From PALSA-1353 sp036267155 (GTDB taxonomy: Bacteria > Planctomycetota > Phycisphaerae > Tepidisphaerales > Tepidisphaeraceae), in assembly GCA_036267155.1 (NCBI GenBank), contig DATAWP010000046.1:1-64000 (forward strand): a DNA stretch of 64,000 nt. The letters run 5' to 3'. Below are positions 36,166-45,022 of this stretch, piece after piece. The translations under genes and the position numbers were made by a program. The first letter of the stretch is position 1; every line of letters begins with the position of its first letter. Below the pieces are notes generated by a model. The model was not told the DNA's origin. It ran no database searches and worked only from the letters and a program-made list of their open reading frames with translations.

Positions 36166-37128
36166 TCACAGACGAACGCTGACGCCCGCGACCCATTCCA
36201 GTGTATTTGACGCCTTGTTCAGGCCGATGTTCGCCCCCGTGTCCAACACGACGTTGTCGTTCAGCGGGTAGGTGAAGCCGACATCCAAGGTTTGCTGTGA
36301 TTCCTGATGGAATTCCGTGGTCACGAGTGACCAGTATTCGACGTAGATGTCGACGTTTCCGAAAAAGACTCGGTCGATGGAAGCGGAATTCTGCCATCCG
36401 GTCACGTCGCCGCTGTTTTCCACGTTGCGCTGCCAGGAGATGGTCGGCTGAATACCCAGATGAAACCCCGCGGGCAGATTCATCAGAAACGGTAAACCGA
36501 CAAATAATTCGGCATGGCCGTTGCCCAGTTCCCGGCGGGCGGTGGGAATTTTGAATTGCGGCTGAATCCCGAAGGCCGTGGCCCAGAGATCGTCGCCGCT
36601 TTCGTTGCCCCAGAAGTTGAGCTTTCCCCCCACGACCGTATCGCCGAAGCCGTTTTGCCGCATGGATTGGTTGGCGACGTAGTCGCTGTACCGCAGAAAA
36701 TCGTAGGAATTAACAATGGCGTTCAGTTCCAGGTCGTTCAGAATGCCGAGGCGAAAATTGAATTGGCCCAGTCCGAGCGTTTCGATTCGGGCGTTGGCTC
36801 CTCGATATCGATCGCGGTCATACGTGTAATCGAATGCTCCCGTTTCGATCTGAAGATGCCCGGCGTCGATGGTGTGCGGTGTGTTGGTCTTATTGGGCCG
36901 GTCGGTGTCCATATCTCGCAGTTGGTCGGACGGCGTCGGATGAAGCAGCGTGTAATGCCACTTGTCCGATGGTTGAGTGGAAGCGATGGTGGACGACGCG
37001 GCGGCATGACCGAGCGTCAGAAACCCCGCCACAAGAATGAAGGCCGCTGCGATGGTTGTGCAATTCAGAGTCGTATCATCCTCCGGTGATGACTTGCCAG
37101 GCTTGCCGCAGCGCGTCCGGGAGACCAT
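36166..37128 (-). CDS. Outer-membrane beta-barrel protein (MetA-pathway transporter type)
   Basis: Up to 320 residues. An exported protein with a hydrophobic leader (TIAAAFILVAGFLTLGHAAA), then DRPNKTNTPHTIDAGHLQIETGAFDYTYD, the usual opening of the phenol-degradation meta-pathway transporter family. Alternating beta strands and a terminal strand (LEWVAGVSVRL) fit an outer-membrane barrel. ATG 37128 overlaps the 3' end of mntH by 53 bases; a later start is possible, since GGAGG at about 37080 would suit an initiator near residue 21. It may be cotranscribed with mntH. Confidence 0.75.
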   Translation of the reverse strand: MVSRTRCGKPGKSSPEDDTTLNCTTIAAAFILVAGFLTLGHAAASSTIASTQPSDKWHYTLLHPTPSDQLRDMDTDRPNKTNTPHTIDAGHLQIETGAFDYTYDRDRYRGANARIETLGLGQFNFRLGILNDLELNAIVNSYDFLRYSDYVANQSMRQNGFGDTVVGGKLNFWGNESGDDLWATAFGIQPQFKIPTARRELGNGHAELFVGLPFLMNLPAGFHLGIQPTISWQRNVENSGDVTGWQNSASIDRVFFGNVDIYVEYWSLVTTEFHQESQQTLDVGFTYPLNDNVVLDTGANIGLNKASNTLEWVAGVSVRL

Positions 37129-38527
37129 AGATGTCGAGTGCAGTGATCAGGATAGCGCTGGTCCAGCCGGTGATGAGCAGGAACCAGCCGTTCCGCCACG
37201 CCCCCATTCGTTTGCGGGAACTGGTAAAATGAAGCAACGGGAACATCGCCAGGGGCAATTGCAGGGCCAACACCACCTGGCTGAGGTTAATTAGATCGGT
37301 GGTGCTGCTGTCGCCGCGGATACCGATGACCAGAACGGCGGGAATGATCGCCAGCAGGCGGGTGATGATTCGGCGGACCCATGGCTGGAGTCTCCAGTGC
37401 ATGAATCCTTCCATCACGACCTGGCCGGCCAGCGTGCCGGTGATGGTGCTGGCCTGGCCGCTGGCCAGCAGCGCGATGGCGAACAGCGGGCTGGCGGCGG
37501 CAACGCCCAGCAGCGGAGCGAGGGTTAAATACGCCATCCGAATCCAGTCCGTATCGTCATTGAATGGAATCGTCCGCCCGCCCGCGATCGTTATGCTGGT
37601 TTTCCCGTAGAACACCATCGCGGCCAGCACGAGAATGGCGGCGTTCACCAGGAACGCCAGCGTGAGGGCCACGGCGGAATCGATCGTGTTGAATCGAATG
37701 GCCGCGCGGATTGCGCCCTCATTCTTCTGCAATTTTCGGCTCTGGACCAACGCCGAATGCAGATAGAGATTATGCGGCATCACGGTCGCCCCGATGATCC
37801 CGATCGCCATGTACAGCATCCCCACCTGCCGGAAACCCGGGGTGAGGAGGGCATATCCCATTTCACGGAAGCTCGGCTTGGTCTGTGGAATGACAAAAAT
37901 CTCAAGGAAATAGCAGAGCGCAATCGTCGAGATCAGCACCAGCACCACGGCTTCGATTTTCCGCATGCCGTACCGTTGAAGGGCCAGCAGAAGCAGCACG
38001 TCGCCGGCGGTGATGATCACTGCCCAGAACAGCGGAATATAGTTGTGGGTCAGCAAGTTGATCGCAACGGCGCTTCCCAGCACTTCGGCCAGGTCGCAGG
38101 CGCCGATCGCCAACTCGCAGAGCAGCCAGTTGGGCCAGCGCGTCCATTTGGGATACCAGTCGCGGCAACACTGGGCCAAATCTTTGCCCGTGACCACGCC
38201 TAGCCTCGCCGCGATGACCTGAAGGAAGATGGCCATCACACTGGCGACAGCGACCACCCAGAGCAGAGCGTATTTGAATTGCGCCCCACTCTGCAGATCC
38301 GTGCCCCAGTTGCCCGGATCCATGTAGCCGATGCTGATCAACAGCGCCGGCCCGACGTACGCGCGCCACTGCTTCCAGAATCCGGCGAGATAATGCGGCA
38401 CGCTGACGCTGCCGTGCAACCCCTCGAGAGACAAGTGGCTCACGTGGGCAGCGCCGGCCGTCTCCGCTGCTGGGGGCGGCGGAGACGCCACGTTGTTCGG
38501 AGATTTCTCAACAGCCTGATTGCCCAT
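37076..38527 (-). CDS. mntH: NRAMP-family manganese/iron transporter
   Basis: A 483-residue inner-membrane proton-coupled divalent-metal importer. The TM1 metal site DPGNW (GYMDPGNWGTDLQSGAQFKY) and the TM6 site MPHNLYLHSALVQSR are intact; these bind Mn(II) or Fe(II) in NRAMP proteins. About eleven helices are visible. It is divergent from a DtxR/MntR-type regulator, with a 30-bp palindrome between them, so repression by metal-loaded MntR is likely. The 3' end overlaps the barrel protein's frame. Confidence 0.93.
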   Translation of the reverse strand: MGNQAVEKSPNNVASPPPPAAETAGAAHVSHLSLEGLHGSVSVPHYLAGFWKQWRAYVGPALLISIGYMDPGNWGTDLQSGAQFKYALLWVVAVASVMAIFLQVIAARLGVVTGKDLAQCCRDWYPKWTRWPNWLLCELAIGACDLAEVLGSAVAINLLTHNYIPLFWAVIITAGDVLLLLALQRYGMRKIEAVVLVLISTIALCYFLEIFVIPQTKPSFREMGYALLTPGFRQVGMLYMAIGIIGATVMPHNLYLHSALVQSRKLQKNEGAIRAAIRFNTIDSAVALTLAFLVNAAILVLAAMVFYGKTSITIAGGRTIPFNDDTDWIRMAYLTLAPLLGVAAASPLFAIALLASGQASTITGTLAGQVVMEGFMHWRLQPWVRRIITRLLAIIPAVLVIGIRGDSSTTDLINLSQVVLALQLPLAMFPLLHFTSSRKRMGAWRNGWFLLITGWTSAILITALDIYGLPDALRQAWQVITGG

Positions 38528-38547
38528 CTGAATTTCGCAACATCAAC

Positions 38548-38577
38548 ATTGCTATTTTGACTAGTCAAAGTAACAAT
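38548..38577. promoter_or_regulatory. Palindromic operator between mntH and the MntR-type gene
   Basis: TTTGACTAGTCAAA (38556-38569) is a perfect 14-bp palindrome. Symmetric TA pairs and outer ATTG (38548-38551) and CAAT (38574-38577) extend it to 30 bp with two mismatched pairs. It lies 20 bases upstream of mntH and about 75 upstream of the regulator gene, where an MntR-like repressor would bind. Confidence 0.65.
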
Positions 38578-38651
38578 ACCGAGTATTCATAATTTGTCAA
38601 TCGGAACATTGGCCGATAAACTTTTGTCGGGTCAAATAAAATGGGCGGCGC

Positions 38652-39329
38652 ATGGCAACCAGCACGGTGGAAAACTACCTGAAGCAGCTCTATTTGGAGC
38701 AGCGCGTCGGCGGGGGCGGGATGGTCGCGATGGGCCGTGTCGCCGCCGCCATGGGCGTCGTGCCCGGCACGGCCACGTCCATGGTCAAGGCCCTGGCCGA
38801 TTCCGGACTGGTGGAATACGAACCCCGCGGCGGCGTAGCGCTGACCCGCAGCGGCGAGCAATTGGCTCTGCACGTTTTACGCCGCCATCGCTTGGTTGAG
38901 CTTTTCCTCGTCAAGGTGCTGGGGCTGGATTGGTCTCTCGTGCATGACGAAGCTGATGCCCTTGAGCATGCCATTTCCGATCAGGTCCTGGAGCGGATCG
39001 ACGCCGTGCTCGGGCATCCGACGGCCGATCCTCATGGCGATCCCATTCCCACGGCCAAGGGGCATGTCCACGAGCCTCGCCGCATGAGCCTGGCCGATTG
39101 CCCCATCGGCTCGCCGCAGCAAGTGGCGCGGATTCTCGATCAGGGCCCCGAATTCCTGCAATTTGTGGAACGGAACGGATTAAAGCCCGGCACGACGGTC
39201 ACGGTCGCCCGTCGCGAGCCGGCTGCCGAGGCCGTTCGGGTTCGCGTTGCACGGGGGGGCGAAGTATCGCTCGGCGTGGCGGCGGCGGCGAAGATTCTGG
39301 TGGAATCCCCCGCGCCCAAAACGCAGTAG
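38652..39329 (+). CDS. mntR: DtxR/MntR-family metal-dependent regulator
   Basis: A 225-residue repressor. Residues 1-60 form the winged helix (VENYLKQLYLEQR ... MGRVAAAMGVVPGTATSMVKALADSGLVEYEPRGGVALT). Residues 65-140 form the metal-binding dimerisation domain (RRHRLVELFLVKVLGLDWSLVHDEADALEHAISDQVLERID), with the H-x-x-x-E and E-A-x-x-x-E-H pattern for metal. A FeoA/SH3-like tail follows. Metal-bound forms repress uptake genes; pairing with divergent mntH suggests manganese sensing. IdeR-like iron sensing cannot be excluded. Confidence 0.88.
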   Translation: MATSTVENYLKQLYLEQRVGGGGMVAMGRVAAAMGVVPGTATSMVKALADSGLVEYEPRGGVALTRSGEQLALHVLRRHRLVELFLVKVLGLDWSLVHDEADALEHAISDQVLERIDAVLGHPTADPHGDPIPTAKGHVHEPRRMSLADCPIGSPQQVARILDQGPEFLQFVERNGLKPGTTVTVARREPAAEAVRVRVARGGEVSLGVAAAAKILVESPAPKTQ

Positions 39330-39586
39330 CCGATCCAAGGCAAGGTCAACCTCACGCATTCACGCGGAATGGGCCGATAAATTAAAGCAAAGTATGGCAG
39401 ATTGCGGATTTCTGACGTTCGCCGTGCAGCGTTGCGAACTAGAATATGGTATGAAGGATGTCTCTTAAACGATCAGTCGTGACCCACTTCAGCCTCGATT
39501 GATTTGCAGAGCGTCAAAATATTGAAGCGAAAAGAAACGATCTCCACTCGCCAGGCCGGGCGCAGATCATTTTGGAGCGAATTCAA

Positions 39587-40759
39587 ATGACAAGTACCAC
39601 GCCGACCGAAACCATGATTGCAGGGGACGGCGAACCTCACGGGCGAGTTCCTTTACCGAAGCTGAAATTCAGCGGCTCCGACCGTTTTCTACGCGAGCTG
39701 CGCAAACGCGTTGACGCCTACTTCGATCGCACCGGCCGGTCTCGCCGGGATTGTCCGCAAATGTACTTCAAGACCGCGACCATCATGGCGTGGTTCGCCA
39801 CCGCCTATGTCCTGTTGCTTTTTGTTGCACACAGTTGGTGGTTGGCTCTGCCGCTGGCGGTGGTTCTGGGGCTTGCGATGGCGGCCATTGGTTTCAATAT
39901 CCAGCACGACGGCGGTCACCGGGCCTATTCCGATCGCCGGTGGATTAACAAGATCATGGCCCTCTCGCTGGACCTGATGGGCGGCAGTTCCTATCTCTGG
40001 GATTGGAAGCACAATTCGATCCATCACACGTATCCGAACGTGAACGGCCACGACGACGACATCAATCTCGGATTTCTCGGCCGCCTCTCGCCCCAGCAGC
40101 CGCGATTCTGGTTCCATCGCCTGCAAGGCATTTACCTGTGGCTCCTGTACGGATTCCTGGCCATCAAATGGCATCTGGTGGACGACTTCTATCAAGTCTC
40201 CACCGGCTACATCGGCGGGCACAAAATCCCCCGGCCCAAGGGAAAAGACCTGGTCGTGTTCATCGCCGGCAAAGTCTGTTTCTTCTCACTCGCGTTCGTC
40301 ATTCCCATGCTGCTGCATCCCTGGTGGGCGGTGCTGAGCGTTTATGCAATCGCCGCGTTTGTCAGCGGCGTCGTCCTGAGTGTGGTGTTCCAACTCGCTC
40401 ACTGCGTGGGCGAGGCCGAATTCCCCGTGCCCACCGTCGAAGAAGGGGGCGCTCAGCGCATTCAAACCGAATGGGCCGTGCATCAGGTCCAGACGACCGT
40501 CGATTTCGCCAGGGGCAACCCAGTCCTCTGCTGGTTCCTGGGCGGCCTCAATTTCCAGATCGAGCATCACCTCTTCCACAAGATTTGCCACGTCCACTAT
40601 CCGGCCTTGTCAAAAGTGGTGGAGGAAGCCTGCCGCGAATTCGGTGTTCAATACAACTCCCACAAATCATTTTTCTCCGCAGTCTCGTCGCACTTCCATT
40701 GGCTGGTGGAGATGGGACGACGCCCCGTGAATTTAACGCCGCAGATACCGGCCGCGTGA
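39587..40759 (+). CDS. Membrane fatty acid desaturase
   Basis: About 390 residues from ATG 39587, with GGAG nine bases upstream; a TTG at 39572 is rejected. The three histidine boxes that hold the di-iron centre are present: HDGGH, HHTYPN and QIEHHLF, with Gln before the third box as in linoleoyl-CoA/front-end desaturases. Four membrane helices are visible (for example TATIMAWFATAYVLLLFVAHSWWL). It inserts a cis double bond into acyl chains using oxygen and an electron donor; no fused cytochrome b5 is present. Single gene. Confidence 0.92.
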   Translation: MTSTTPTETMIAGDGEPHGRVPLPKLKFSGSDRFLRELRKRVDAYFDRTGRSRRDCPQMYFKTATIMAWFATAYVLLLFVAHSWWLALPLAVVLGLAMAAIGFNIQHDGGHRAYSDRRWINKIMALSLDLMGGSSYLWDWKHNSIHHTYPNVNGHDDDINLGFLGRLSPQQPRFWFHRLQGIYLWLLYGFLAIKWHLVDDFYQVSTGYIGGHKIPRPKGKDLVVFIAGKVCFFSLAFVIPMLLHPWWAVLSVYAIAAFVSGVVLSVVFQLAHCVGEAEFPVPTVEEGGAQRIQTEWAVHQVQTTVDFARGNPVLCWFLGGLNFQIEHHLFHKICHVHYPALSKVVEEACREFGVQYNSHKSFFSAVSSHFHWLVEMGRRPVNLTPQIPAA

Positions 40760-41080
40760 TCGGCAGCGGCCATCATCGCGAAATATCGCTGAATATGATG
40801 TTGCCAACGGTCACGCGGAATTGAGCTAACCGCCCGAAGGTGATAGTGTCTAGTCCTTGGTGGGAAGGGCTGGGGCAGTTTTAATTGCTCCTCATTCTGT
40901 AACACCCTTATTGCACCGGCAACAGTTCTTAAATTGGTGCTGTTGGTGGTCCCCCTCAAGCTGTTGGAAGAATGGGCTTCTAAAGAGCGGCCCGAAATAT
41001 AAAGCGGACGTGGCAAACCATGTCGCGTTATCACGGGTCAATCAATGAACACGCAATTGGATCAAGACAAGGAGAAGACA
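40760..41080. other. Intergenic region without a gene
   Basis: Lies between the desaturase and the DUF3300 lipoprotein. It must contain the latter's promoter. GATAGTGTC and GGTGGGAA near 40845-40865 recur near 20430, but the match is too short to call a repeat. Nothing else is visible. Confidence 0.35.
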
Positions 41081-42157
41081 ATGAACGGCGGAAGATGGTT
41101 ACGCAAAGCTTCAACCTATGGCAGCCTGTTGGCCGTCGTTGCACTAATCGGGTTTTCCGGCTGTGTCCCGGTGGTATTTTTCGGGCCCCCAGCACCGGTT
41201 TATTACGGGCCGCCGGTGTATGTGCCGCCTCCCCAGCCATACTATGCGCCGCCTCCCGAAGCAGAGGCGCCGCCCGCGCCGGAATCGAGCGACACCGACC
41301 TCCAGCAATTGGTCGCTCCGATCGCTCTGTATCCTGATCCTATCCTGGCCGATATATTGCCCGCCTCGACCTTTCCGGATCAGATTCAGGCCGCGGCTCA
41401 ATGGATGCAGGAAAACCCTTCCCCGTCGGACGATGCGATCGCCGCTCAGCCGTGGGATCCCTCCGTCCAGGCGCTGGTTCATTATCCGACCGTGCTGACA
41501 TACATGAGCGGTGAAATCGCCTGGACGCAATCCCTCGGATCGGCTGTCACCAACGAGCAACCCGACGTCATGGCCGCCGTGCAGGACTTGCGGGCCCAAG
41601 CCCTAGCGCAGGGCAATCTGGTTAATACCCCGCAGCAGGTCGTCGTTCAGGAAGGCACGACGATCTCTATCCAGCCGGCGGACCCAGCGGCCATCTTCAT
41701 CCCCGTTTATGACCCGGTGGCTGTGTACGCCAGACCATGGGCCATTACCTTCGGACCCGCATACGTGCCCGGTGTTTGGCTCGGCTATGGATTCGATTGG
41801 AATAATCATTACTTCTACCACGGCGATTGGCGTGGCGGATGGGTGCACGGCCCCTATGGCTGGCGCCGCGACCCGAATTGGCGAGGACCCGGTCGCTGGG
41901 AACGCGACGGGCGCTGGGGACGGCCGCCGTACGTGCGTCCGGGACACTATGCCTTCCGCCATGAAGTCGCGACGCATCGAGGTGAATGGCATCACGTAGA
42001 AGCCAGACACCGCGAAGAAGTTCACAGCGCACGCGCTCACGGCGACCTGCGGGCCGCAGATCATCGCAGCGACGCTGGATCCGGCGCTAAGCCTGGCGCA
42101 CAAGAGAAGAAGAAAGCGCAGCCCCAGGCCAAGCCCGCCGAAAAGAAGAAATATTAA
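41081..42157 (+). CDS. DUF3300 lipoprotein
   Basis: About 358 residues from ATG 41081; AGGAG lies six bases upstream, which is better than ATG 41045. The signal GSLLAVVALIGFSGC has a lipobox with Cys near residue 28. A Pro/Tyr-rich linker follows, then LQQLVAPIALYPDPILADILPASTFPDQIQAAAQWM, the defining DUF3300 block, to about residue 215 (PADPAAIFIPVYDPVAVYA). The rest is Trp/Gly/His/Arg-rich and ends in Lys/Gln/Pro repeats. The function of DUF3300 is unknown; a cell-envelope location is likely. Confidence 0.88.
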   Translation: MNGGRWLRKASTYGSLLAVVALIGFSGCVPVVFFGPPAPVYYGPPVYVPPPQPYYAPPPEAEAPPAPESSDTDLQQLVAPIALYPDPILADILPASTFPDQIQAAAQWMQENPSPSDDAIAAQPWDPSVQALVHYPTVLTYMSGEIAWTQSLGSAVTNEQPDVMAAVQDLRAQALAQGNLVNTPQQVVVQEGTTISIQPADPAAIFIPVYDPVAVYARPWAITFGPAYVPGVWLGYGFDWNNHYFYHGDWRGGWVHGPYGWRRDPNWRGPGRWERDGRWGRPPYVRPGHYAFRHEVATHRGEWHHVEARHREEVHSARAHGDLRAADHRSDAGSGAKPGAQEKKKAQPQAKPAEKKKY

Positions 42158-42162
42158 AGCGG

Positions 42163-42187
42163 AATTGAACCGCGGTTCAATTTCTTT
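42163..42187 (+). terminator. Perfect palindrome followed by T-rich tract
   Basis: AATTGAACCGCGGTTCAATT (42163-42182) is a perfect 20-bp palindrome followed by TCTTT, five bases after the DUF3300 stop. It can fold as an 8-bp stem with a CGCG loop. It may be a terminator or a remnant of the repeat whose other copy begins with the same ATTGAACCGCGG at 49515. Confidence 0.5.
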
Positions 42188-42347
42188 ATCTCGATTTCCA
42201 CATCACCAGCGAAAATCTCATCGCGGCGCGGCCGCTTGGGCCGCCGTGTTGCTTTTCTCAATTGGCAATACCCAATTGGCAATTGATAACCGCCCCTGCG
42301 ATAATCGCATCTGAATTTTGCGCAACTAACATCGTCGTGGCGGCATA

Positions 42348-42516
42348 GGAAATCACACGACTTCTGGCCAGCTTAAAGGACGGCGACCGCACCGCCGCGG
42401 CGGCCAAGCTCATGCCCCTGGTCTACGATGAATTCCGCGCCCTTGCCGCCCGGCATCTGCGCCACGAAAGGCCCAACCATACCCTCCAGCCGACCGCTCT
42501 CGTTCACGAAGCGTAT
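42348..42516 (+). pseudogene. 5' fragment of an ECF sigma factor gene
   Basis: These 169 bases match 44334-44502, the start of the intact sigma gene, with about eight mismatches by eye. The reading frame is preserved (EITRLLASLKDGDRTAAAAKLMPLVYDEFRALAARHLRHERPNH...). The start codon is lost (TAG directly precedes), and homology stops at HEAY, where the opposite-strand PEP-CTERM gene begins. That gene's last four codons and stop lie within this fragment, read antisense. Confidence 0.85.
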
Positions 42517-43715
42517 CCACGGCGGCGGGCAAGCAGGCCGATCGTGCCCAAGCCAAGCAGCAATATTGATCCCGGCTCGGGAACTGTCACGGAGAAGACG
42601 GTACCATCGCCATTGGCCCCGCCCGCGCTCGTCGTGCCGTAGAGGGTGCTGCCCGAGAGGGTCAGGCCGGCGTAGGGGTCGTCCCCGATGGAGCCGTTGA
42701 ACGACGCCAGCACGGTGGGCGTGCCGCCGGTCACGGGGACGGAGAAGACTTCGCCATCGCCATTGGCCCCGCCATCTGCCGTCGTGCCGTAGAGGGTGCT
42801 GCCCGAGAGGGTCAGGCCGGCGTGGGGGTAGTTCCCATTGGAGCCGTTGAACGACGCCAGCACGGTGGGCGTGCCGCCGGTCACCGGGACGGAGAAGACT
42901 TCGCCATCGCCATTGGCCCCGCCAAAGTACGTCGTGCCGTAGAGGGTGCTGCCCGAGAGGGTCAGGCCGGCATAAGGGTTTTCCCCGTTGGAGCCGTTGA
43001 ACGACACCAGCACGGTGGGCGTGCCGCCGGTCACCGGGACGGAGAAGACTTCGCCATCGCCATTGGCCCCGCCCAGGTATGTCGTGCCGTAGAGGGTGCT
43101 GCCCGAGAGGGTCAGGCCGGCAAGAGGGTCTGCTCCGTCGGAGCCGTTGAACGACGCCAGCACGGTGGGCGTGCCGCCGGTCACGGGGATGGAGAAGACT
43201 TCGCCATCGCCGTTGGCCCCGCCAAGTTGCGTCGTGCCGTAGAGGGTGCTGCCCGAGAGGGTCAGGCCGGCGTAGGGGGAGTTCCCGTTGGAGCCGTTGA
43301 ACGACGCCAGCACGGTGGGCGTGCCGCCGGTCACGGGGACGGAGAAGACTTCGCCAAAGGGATTGATGGCCCCCCCGCTGCTCGTCGTGCCGTAGAGGGT
43401 GCTGCCCGAGAGGATCAGGCCGGCTGTAGGTTCTCCCCCGTCGGGAAAGTAGAGCGACGCCAGCACGGTGGGCGTGCCGCCGGTCACCGGGACGGAGAAG
43501 ACTTCGCCAGCGCCGTTGGCCCCGCCATATACGGTCGTGCCGTAGAGGGTGCTGCCCGAGAGGGTCAGGCCGGCAACAGGGTTTCTCCCGTTGGAGTCGT
43601 TGAACGACGCCAACGTGGTGATGGTGTATTGGCCCAGGGCCGGTTTGCTGGGCGCCAGGCAAAACGCGATGGCGACCGACGAGACAACGAGCAATTGATG
43701 TGTGCGAAGTTTCAT
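42504..43715 (-). CDS. GloVer-repeat PEP-CTERM surface protein
   Basis: About 403 residues from ATG 43715 (GGGAGAG upstream; MKLRTHQLLVVSSVAIAFCLA signal). Seven tandem units of about 50 residues follow: GLTLSGSTLYGTTxxGGANGDGEVFSVPVTGG then TPTVLASFNGSNG, the Gloeo/Verruco (TIGR03803-type) repeat, probably blades of a propeller. The sequence ends VPEPGSILLLGLGTIGLLARRRG, a PEP-CTERM signal, and the last codons (GYAS, stop) lie in an antisense sigma-gene fragment. DNA repeats of about 150 bp are highly alike, suggesting recent amplification or conversion. It is probably surface-attached; ligand unknown. Confidence 0.85.
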   Translation of the reverse strand: MKLRTHQLLVVSSVAIAFCLAPSKPALGQYTITTLASFNDSNGRNPVAGLTLSGSTLYGTTVYGGANGAGEVFSVPVTGGTPTVLASLYFPDGGEPTAGLILSGSTLYGTTSSGGAINPFGEVFSVPVTGGTPTVLASFNGSNGNSPYAGLTLSGSTLYGTTQLGGANGDGEVFSIPVTGGTPTVLASFNGSDGADPLAGLTLSGSTLYGTTYLGGANGDGEVFSVPVTGGTPTVLVSFNGSNGENPYAGLTLSGSTLYGTTYFGGANGDGEVFSVPVTGGTPTVLASFNGSNGNYPHAGLTLSGSTLYGTTADGGANGDGEVFSVPVTGGTPTVLASFNGSIGDDPYAGLTLSGSTLYGTTSAGGANGDGTVFSVTVPEPGSILLLGLGTIGLLARRRGYAS

Positions 43716-44322
43716 CTTCTCTCCCTGAATAATTGACTCTTCAGTCCGGCTGACGCCCCCGACAAAGCAACTTCCTGGAAGCCGGCCGTTGCCCATCCGG
43801 ATGCCCGCCGCCGCGCGGCTTTCCACTCCGACCGCAGCGGCAGGCTAATGCACGATCCGGTGCAAAGCAAGCATATTTTTGTTAATTTTATGCAACGCAT
43901 ATAACGCAGGTGCGGCATGAATGTTCAAGTACGGAGGAATGAAAGGGAACGCAACTGGATGCCATTCGGATAAGCCATAAATCACTGATGTAAATGATAT
44001 TACTACATCCATGATGATTAAAGGGTCACCACTCATTTCTGAATGAACTGCGACGGTTCTAACTCCTATTGTGGAAATGGCGATGTCGCCCACCGCGGCG
44101 TGACCGTCGCATTTTTCGAATTTGAACCATGACGGTGACACCGAGGCCCCTGGCGCTATCGAAAACGCGGAAGGTGTCACCAAGCGGGCGCAAGTTTGCG
44201 GTGATGATCCGTAGCCGTTTGATGATTCTGGATTTGCTTCATGCGGCGAAATCAGAAGTCTTGTGGTTCGTTGCGCTGGGGCGATAATCGGTTGAGGAAT
44301 TTCGGCGGATTGTCGGTGGTCA
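43716..44322. other. Intergenic region of about 600 bases
   Basis: Between the divergent GloVer-repeat gene and the sigma gene. Part (43860-44060) is more AT-rich than its surroundings and should hold both promoters. An open minus-strand frame (43845-44399) runs into the sigma gene antisense and has no recognisable protein character. I see no RNA structure or repeat. Confidence 0.35.
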
Positions 44323-44883
44323 ATGCCCGCATCGGAAATCACACAACTTCTGGCCAGCTTAAAGGACGGAGACCGCACCGCGGCGGCGGCCAAGCTCATG
44401 CCCCTGGTTTATGATGAATTCCGCGCCCTTGCCGCCCGGCATCTGCGGCACGAACGGCCCAACCATACCCTCCAGCCGACCGCTCTCGTTCACGAGGCGT
44501 ATTTACGGCTGATCGATCAAACGCGTGTCGATTGGCAGGGCCGTACGCATTTTTTCGCGGTAGGGGCGCAGGCGATCCGGCGAATCCTGGTGGATCACGC
44601 CCGCCAACGAAAACGCCAAAAGCGCGGCGGCAGCGCCGGCCGGGTGACGCTCGACGAATCCGTCGCATTGACGCCCCAGCGCGACGAGGAAATCCTCGCC
44701 CTCGACGAGGCGATGGAAAACCTCGCCAAACTGGATGCCCGTCAGGCCCAGGTCGTCGAAATGCGTTTTTTCGCCGGCATGAACGTCGAGGAGGTCGCGC
44801 AAGTTCTAGGCGTTTCAAAACGCACGGTCGAAGGGGATTGGACCATGGCCCGCGCATGGTTGATGCGTGAACTGAGCCGCTAA
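44323..44883 (+). CDS. ECF-type RNA polymerase sigma factor (HEAYLRL family)
   Basis: A 186-residue sigma factor of the planctomycete/acidobacterial group with LVHEAYLRLIDQ (TIGR02999-like). Region 2 covers KLMPLVYDEFRALAARHLRHE. Region 4 is LAKLDARQAQVVEMRFFAGMNVEEVAQVLGVSKRTVEGDWTMARAWLMREL, a clear helix-turn-helix. The ISLR of such genes often continues with a Ser/Thr kinase gene, as here 139 bases downstream, suggesting kinase-controlled sigma activity; no anti-sigma gene is visible. A 169-bp copy of its 5' end lies at 42348. Confidence 0.9.
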   Translation: MPASEITQLLASLKDGDRTAAAAKLMPLVYDEFRALAARHLRHERPNHTLQPTALVHEAYLRLIDQTRVDWQGRTHFFAVGAQAIRRILVDHARQRKRQKRGGSAGRVTLDESVALTPQRDEEILALDEAMENLAKLDARQAQVVEMRFFAGMNVEEVAQVLGVSKRTVEGDWTMARAWLMRELSR

Positions 44884-45022
44884 ACGACCGCTCCCGATTC
44901 AGTGACGCCAATTCCTTTTTTAGCCGCGTCGCCCGCGACGCGCGTTGCCCCCACGCCCCATAACCGCTCGACCAGCGCGGCTCAACTCAAGGCTTTCCGC
45001 TTTCGCGGGAGCTACTTAGAAT

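Noticed and set aside
20430..40870. Shared GATAGTGTC...GGTGGGAA words near 20430 and 40850
   Set aside because: The matching blocks are under 12 bases with different spacing; chance similarity cannot be excluded.
42504..43715. Regular 150-bp repeats considered as a CRISPR array
   Set aside because: Units are far too long, code for a continuous protein and have no short variable spacers. No CRISPR array or cas gene is visible anywhere in the window.
42822..43736. Open plus-strand frame of 304 codons with tandem repeats
   Set aside because: It is the antisense of the GloVer-repeat gene; its repeats follow from the sense repeats, and the sense frame has a signal peptide and PEP-CTERM tail.
43845..44399. 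Minus-strand frame of 184 codons
   Set aside because: It starts antisense within the sigma gene, has no ribosome site and shows no domain.
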